Made by a program: the position numbers and the translations under genes. From positions 248,001 to 312,000 of the forward strand of contig JAMZAV010000800.1 in the NCBI GenBank assembly GCA_024449915.1: a stretch of DNA of 64,000 nucleotides. Reading direction: 5' to 3'. Below, piece after piece: positions 58,316-64,000 of the stretch. A model generated the notes under the pieces. It saw nothing but the letters and a program-made list of their open reading frames with translations, was not told where the DNA came from and did no database searches. The DNA is from Sweltsa coloradensis (lineage: Eukaryota; Arthropoda; Insecta; Plecoptera; Chloroperlidae). Positions within the stretch are counted from its first letter, which is position 1, and every line of letters starts with the position of its first letter.

Positions 58316-58490
58316 ACATTGTTTTCTATTTGTATAATGTATTTTTAATTAATTTAATTGCAAGTATTGTATAAGTATTGGTAGTTGCTAGACACTAAAT
58401 TGTGAATGGGCTATGCCCTCTTTTAGCAACCTTAACAATCAATGGTTAAAACAAAAATAAAATAAATAAATAAAAAATAATAATTTAAGA
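58316..58490 (+). mobile_element. LINE/SINE 3' tail copy
   Basis: Same family as 29,533-29,660, here followed by an A-rich tail (AAATAAATAAATAAA), the expected end of a retroposed element. Confidence 0.5.
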
Positions 58491-60567
58491 TGACCAGTAA
58501 CCGATAATTTTTTAAAAAAGATTGGCGTGCTAGAAATGAGAATCAATAAATTGGACGAAAATTTTATTGCTAAAAAAAGTAGTTGATCATTGAATTTTTA
58601 GATGATTACAGTAGTATTAGTGAATCTGTCTTCTTGCCGGAAACAGCATGTGACGTCATCCGGAGTAGGGCGAAAGGCTAGCAGATAGCTCTCCACACAG
58701 TAAAAACCAGGCTGCAACCTAGAATGCATGTTTTAACTCCCGAAGACGTCAGGGCAAATCTCCAATCTCCATACTAAGTGCGTAATTCAAAACCCAACAA
58801 TTTTGAACACCTATAGAATAAATGGATTTTCTTTATTACTTGTATTTCCTTATTGAATTGAAATGGTATAAACCAAAAAGTACTAACATTCAATCTCACC
58901 CAAATACTGCAATTGACAAATGAAACGCCAAAAATATGTTTTTTTTTATACACGGATAATGCAGTCTTTGAGTTCCGTGGCATCCGAAAGAATACCTTGG
59001 AATAGCCTTAACAGCCTGAATTGTCGATATGGTTTCTCCCTCGAAAGCGTTTTTCCACTATGCTTTTATATTTCCACTTATCAAAACATTTAGGTCAGAT
59101 AACTGAAATCATTTGCGATGGACTTTTGACGGATCGAGATTGTTTGTGACAGCTTTCCCGATGTCATGCATTCAGTCAGATCTCTGTATCTCGAGATATC
59201 CCAGTACTTCAATCAGGGGCTCGGTCGAAAGGCCGTAACTTTGCACAAAGTCGACGGGTGTGTTTGCATTGGGCTGTAACAGATGCCCCCTCCCCCTCCT
59301 CCAAAACCAATCAGTTATTGAACGTACTTACCTACTTTACGTCACTACTGAACGTGTTTTACTGCAACAGAAAGAGGATTGCTTTAAGCCGTAATCGACT
59401 TTTGGAAAACACAAAATCAATGCCTCTTTTCCTCCTATTTAGCCCCCACCCCCCACCCCACCCCTCAACCGTCCAAGGACCCAGTTGACAAACGATAGCA
59501 TCTTTGAGCTTACTTATTATATTTATTTTGTGTTTATTATAAGTAAATGATTAAATTTGGATTATACACATCAACTCATTAACCAGGAAACGTATTAATA
59601 AAATCACTCAACTGAACTTTTGTCGTGGTACACAATTATAATCGTTAGGAAAGTCACTTTTAGCACAGAAATTGTGTGTGATATCTCTAAACAAATAAAA
59701 TATATATATATATTAAAGCGGATAATTAAAATTAATAATATTCACTAAGCATAAATTTAAACAAAAATAGAGAATGAATAAAAAAACTATCAAATTTTTT
59801 TTACAGTAAAACATAATAGGGCCTATAATGAAACAAACATATGAACCTATACCATTTATCACATCAAAATTATAAATTAAATTCAACCATTGTAAAAATA
59901 TACAGCATTTGAATTGAAAAGTACACAGAATCGGGAACACGCCAATGTCTTGTCGCTTACCATGTCCACGATATTTTGGCCTTTACAAGCGCCTCTCAAT
60001 GTTATTTCCATCTCGAGGCTCTTTCAATTAAACTGCGCGTTATAAAGAATTATCAAGTCTGGTTCGGTTATAAAACAACATTAATTCAATACCTGGAATA
60101 TTTCACAAAGGATTTAATTCAATACTGTGAATCCAAATGATATTGTCACTCATAATCGAACTGCGCATATCGCAGATTCGTTCTAAACATAACGAATTTC
60201 ATATCTCGCTCACAATATACAATATTCCCTCGAACAAACAATAAGGGAACGCGGGAGAATGGAACAGACGAGAAGGAAACCACCCGTTGAGGTAAAGTTC
60301 GGTGGAACTTCTATAAAGTTGGAAGCCTAATATACAGTCCAAACTTTGTAACTATACCCACGCCAGTTGGTCCTTCACACCCCTCAAAGCTCTCTTTTTG
60401 GAGAAACAATATGTTTGTATCTGTGCACCCACTCTGTTATAAGAAACTACAATCAGTATGGGAGACATTTTAAATCGTTACAATATGAACAACCCTGCAT
60501 CTTGTACATTATTGGTTGATTAACACTGTTTAGAATATCATTAAACTTTTCAGTACATTCAATTTTA
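58491..60567. other. Anonymous AT-rich sequence
   Basis: AT microsatellite at ~59,698-59,713. No gene. Confidence 0.4.
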
Positions 60568-61032
60568 TTGGTGAACGACTGAACGAAGCAAGATAAGATT
60601 CCATTTACTACCACTGAGTAAGAAAAACCGGATTAATAGTCTTTTTTCTTCTTTTTTGTATATAGTCTGTTGTTAACACGATTCTGGTTAAACACCGATA
60701 CTCCAATTGCAATGGAATTTTCAGGAGGCCTTCGAAATCTTTGAACTTAGAACTGCCACGTTCTTAAGCGCAATCAAACAAATATATTTCTCATTAAAAT
60801 CGAATTTTACATTTTTTTCGATTTTAAAACATTCTTTGACTTATCCGACATGCTTTATCCGATTGTAATGATTTTCACAGAACCTTAATTTTATGAATTA
60901 ATATTTCGTGTGAAATTTGAACACAATCGAAAAATTATTTCTTATGAAAATCGCATTTTTACGCTTTTTCGTTTAAAAAAACATACGCTCATCCAACAAC
61001 GCGCCTGAAAAAGCGTGTGCGAAGCTTCCTAG
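60568..61032 (+). mobile_element. Helitron-like element (body type 2), diverged
   Basis: TTGGTGAACGACTGAACG start, ACGCTCATCCAACAACGCG and AAGCTTCCTAG at the end. More mutated than other copies. Confidence 0.65.
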
Positions 61033-61456
61033 TATAAATTGTCATGGACACTTTTTTAAACGTTTCTCTAATTTGCAGTTAGATCTTTAATTTGGTTATG
61101 AAATCAAACCGGTAAAAATAAATATTTTTTAATTTGGAGTTTACCCCGCAGTCCCAGAACTGATTTTCAGTGTGGACATTTCATTTAAAGCAGACCAAGT
61201 AACCAACCATGTAGGCACCGACACCATCGACGAGCGAACAATGATCAACTAGTGACCGGCAAATTTCAGTAGGAAACACCGATCAATCAAGCTGGACACG
61301 ACACAACCCGCAGACAGCGCCAGAAGCAACAAGGCTGATTCGGAACAACCTTAGAATTTATCACGTGCCTCGTTGCTAGGACGGCTCCATAGTTACCGTT
61401 TACAATTCTAGCCGTAGAACTGATGGACTTTAGTTCTCAAATAAAATGGAAAAAGT

Positions 61457-61536
61457 GCTGCCTAATGGGGAATTAACCCTAGACCTTTTGCATTGGAAGC
61501 AGAGTCTCAAACCCCAAGACCAATGAACCACACAAT
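61457..61536 (-). repeat. tRNA-like SINE head (Gly-TCC-like)
   Basis: On the minus strand TGGTTCATTGG resembles an A box and AGGGTTAATTCCCC a B box in a T-arm. Between them CTGCTTCCAATGC looks like an anticodon arm with TCC. No proper acceptor stem, so a tRNA-derived SINE or pseudo-tRNA. Confidence 0.5.
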
Positions 61537-61840
61537 TTTCCTAATTTCCTAAGATAGCTGTTTTGCGAGTTGTGTACTTGAGTGTCTTTGTTTAAAATAA
61601 CATAGAGAGTTTTGTTAATGGGCAGAGGCCATTGTCGTTTATTGGACCAGAAACCATCAGAATACGCGACATAATCGATAAACATCCATAATCCCGTTAG
61701 CCAATTCACCCTCGAAGTATCAAGCATGGGGCAGATTCCAAAATCTGTCAGTCACACAAACTCTCACCAGTCTAGGGGAATCGATGATTGTAACTGAAAG
61801 TAACAACTTATTGTTTCATTTTTATTTTTATATATATATT

Positions 61841-62070
61841 TCTTTCTCTTTTTCTTCTTTCTTTAACGTCTATCATATTCAGTTATAAAATTGATTAACA
61901 AACGAAATAAATCTAATTACATTGATGCAGACAGAACAATGAACTACAGTTAAGTAAATATTTGAAATAGTAATATTACAACAACAATGCATTAAAACAC
62001 AACTTTGGTATCAAATTTAAAAAGATATTAAATGCAATAAATTAACGAATCAAATATAAAAAGGGTTTAA
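61841..62070. repeat. Dispersed repeat, copy 2
   Basis: Matches 50,080-50,760 without the nested Helitron-like element. Confidence 0.6.
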
Positions 62071-62159
62071 CTTATCCCTAGCATTTGGATGGGAATGGTT
62101 ATGTTTGGTTCACGGGTAAAGTTCGAAAAACACTGAAGATGAAAGTACACACAATCGAT

Positions 62160-62500
62160 ATATTAAGTTATCTGGTAACCCGGCACCTCCACCAATTTAC
62201 TACATTAATTCGACCACACATAATATATGGAATACGCAATCGATGGAACCAATATGCAACAATTACCAATTCAATTTCCCAGTACAGAGAAGTGCAATTC
62301 AATCGTTTTGAATGTAATCGGTAACCCGGCACCTCCACCAATTCACATTTATACAGAACATATTGACATACGCAATCGAAATATAATATTTCGTAACCTT
62401 TACCCAATTCACGGATATAGTTTGAATACCACAAGAAGCCAATAAACGCAATCGATATAAATTATTAAATTTTAGACCCGGCACCTCCACCAAAACAGTG
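62160..62500. repeat. Three ~145-bp tandem units
   Basis: CCCGGCACCTCCACCAA occurs at about 62,179, 62,324 and 62,478, each preceded by CAATCGATAT- or CAATCG-like sequence. Overlapping short open frames on both strands follow from the repetition. Confidence 0.65.
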
Positions 62501-64000
62501 TTCAATTACACACACAGAGATGTGAGTGAATGCATGATGGTAGAATGATGGTGGAATTATTATTTTTATGATGAATTAATGACACCCGTATATCATTGGT
62601 GACGAACAAATAGTTAATTGATATGTGCACAGTGCTAATTAATAAAATAAGGAATTTGTTTGTGTTTTATAAACGACAAATTGAAGAGATTAAACACACA
62701 TGGATGACAGGTTTAAAAAGTTGGAATATGGAATCAAAAATGAACGTTTCACAGCCACGTTTGTCTTCTCAATCAAAGATTTCATCGGTCTACCCTCTCT
62801 TCATCCTCAATTCTGTACGACATAAGTTTTTCTTCGTCGTATTTCGCAGATAAACTTCCCATTATAATAAAGTTACCACCATGCCAGTAATTTCCTTCAG
62901 ACTCTTGTCTAGTGATCGCATTATTCGTCAGGTCTTTAAAGGTGAAACCGAAATATCCCGTATAATTAATGTTAATCCCTATACAATTCAATGTTCATTC
63001 ATGTCGCTTAATCTAGAATAATGGTCCATTGAACATACATAAAATGCAGGCTCACCACAATACAGCGAATTTATCTCTCTTGTTTTCTTGCATCCCCCAC
63101 AATATTACTAACACATGTTTCTCGATGTACAATATTATTTTTAGATCCAAGTCAACCGATTTTTCTGAAACAAAATAAAAACTGAAAAGTCGTGGTTTTC
63201 AGTATATAATAGGCAATGTAAATAAAATAATAATTAGAAATTCAACGAAAAGCCGGGGACTCCGTTCAATAAACGTATATGTGAAAAAAAGAACGTTCAT
63301 TCGAAATATTGAGGTATGTCGACGTCAAGGGGTATGTTCTTTTATTAAACCCTCCGTGTATGTGGAGTGGGCAGAATGGAACGATGGAACGCTGACACGA
63401 CGTTATTGAAAAGAAATAGCCGAGCACGCGATATATGGCAGGCATTATTACGAGACTGAAAGCTACCTTAACGCTTTGACAAACGTAGGATTCAAAGACA
63501 GGGACAAGTTCTGATAATATAATAATAACAAAGTTAATTAACTGTTGAGCGAAATGAAGACATCAAACTGAATACACAATAGGAAAAGCTCCGGTATTTC
63601 TTTTGTGGGTTTCTTTGCTTTTTTCGCTTAAAGGCAACTCCGAATATTGATGAAATTTTTAGGTGACCTTGAAAATGTCTCAAGCCCCACGCTTTTAGTA
63701 CAACAGAATTAATATCCCTCAGAAAATTGCAATTTTTACGATACCATACAGTTTTTATAACAAGTATAAAAATTAATCGAATGGTTACTAAAACGAAATG
63801 TTGTACAACGACGACGACGTGAGAAACTAGGCCGCTTTAACCGGTTAATGACAAAGTTGATGCGATGAGTTAATGGTGTGTTTGATGATTATATTGTTTT
63901 CTAAGTGTATGTATAAGAAAATAAAATGACGGTGATGATGATGATGATGATGATTGTAATAGGAAAACAAAAGTTATATATGTGAATGAATATAAATAAA
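62501..64000. other. Anonymous AT-rich sequence
   Basis: 63,560-63,760 has weak similarity to the Helitron-like body (AAATTGCAATTTTTACGAT). A (GAT)n microsatellite lies at ~63,931-63,955. No gene. Confidence 0.4.

Noticed and set aside
62160..62500. CRISPR-like array of three repeats
   Set aside because: Only three ~17-base matches with long related spacers in eukaryotic sequence; they are units of a tandem repeat.

Overview
The window is AT-rich animal DNA carrying few, split genes inside a dense field of transposable-element relics. The protein evidence points to an arthropod, most likely an insect: there are two complete six-exon UDP-glycosyltransferase (UGT) genes with the FPTP N-terminal motif and C-terminal membrane anchor of insect UGTs, Ty3/gypsy, LINE, hAT, mariner and Penelope-type remnants, and no bacterial gene arrangement. 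I cannot fix the species; the heavy repeat load suggests a large genome.

The main genes are two tandem UGT paralogs on the minus strand, UGT-A (coding exons between 5,519 and 18,417) and UGT-B (27,450 to 42,835). All splice sites, phases and exon lengths could be placed by comparing the two copies: 523 and 530 codons, same exon structure, with no internal stop or frameshift seen in the exons. They sit in a segmental duplication (about 2,880-18,758 and 26,588-43,180) whose exons are similar while the introns differ by many insertions. This makes each copy an empty-site control for insertions in the other. The predicted start codon is the last three bases of a 5' exon, and the next acceptor uses a CTT microsatellite as its pyrimidine tract. 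Several usually conserved sugar-donor residues are replaced in both proteins.

The most common repeat is a Helitron/Helentron-like nonautonomous family with a TTGGATGAGCG 5' end, an inverted copy near the 3' end, a hairpin and a CTAG terminus. Four sites show insertion without target duplication, and copies are nested in one another. Other repeats are long-arm foldback elements, two hAT-type elements with 8-bp target duplications, a mariner-type element, a degenerate gypsy element nested in a palindromic element, a Penelope fragment with a hammerhead-like motif, LINE 3' ends and tRNA-like SINE heads.

Between the UGT copies (21,862-23,430, plus strand) lie exon remnants resembling an AMP-dependent acyl-CoA ligase/luciferase-like enzyme. 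To the right of UGT-B (43,200-64,000) most sequence is anonymous, with two plus-strand exon candidates (45,776-45,972 and 57,526-57,736) that both end on phase-1 donors and may belong to a long-intron gene.
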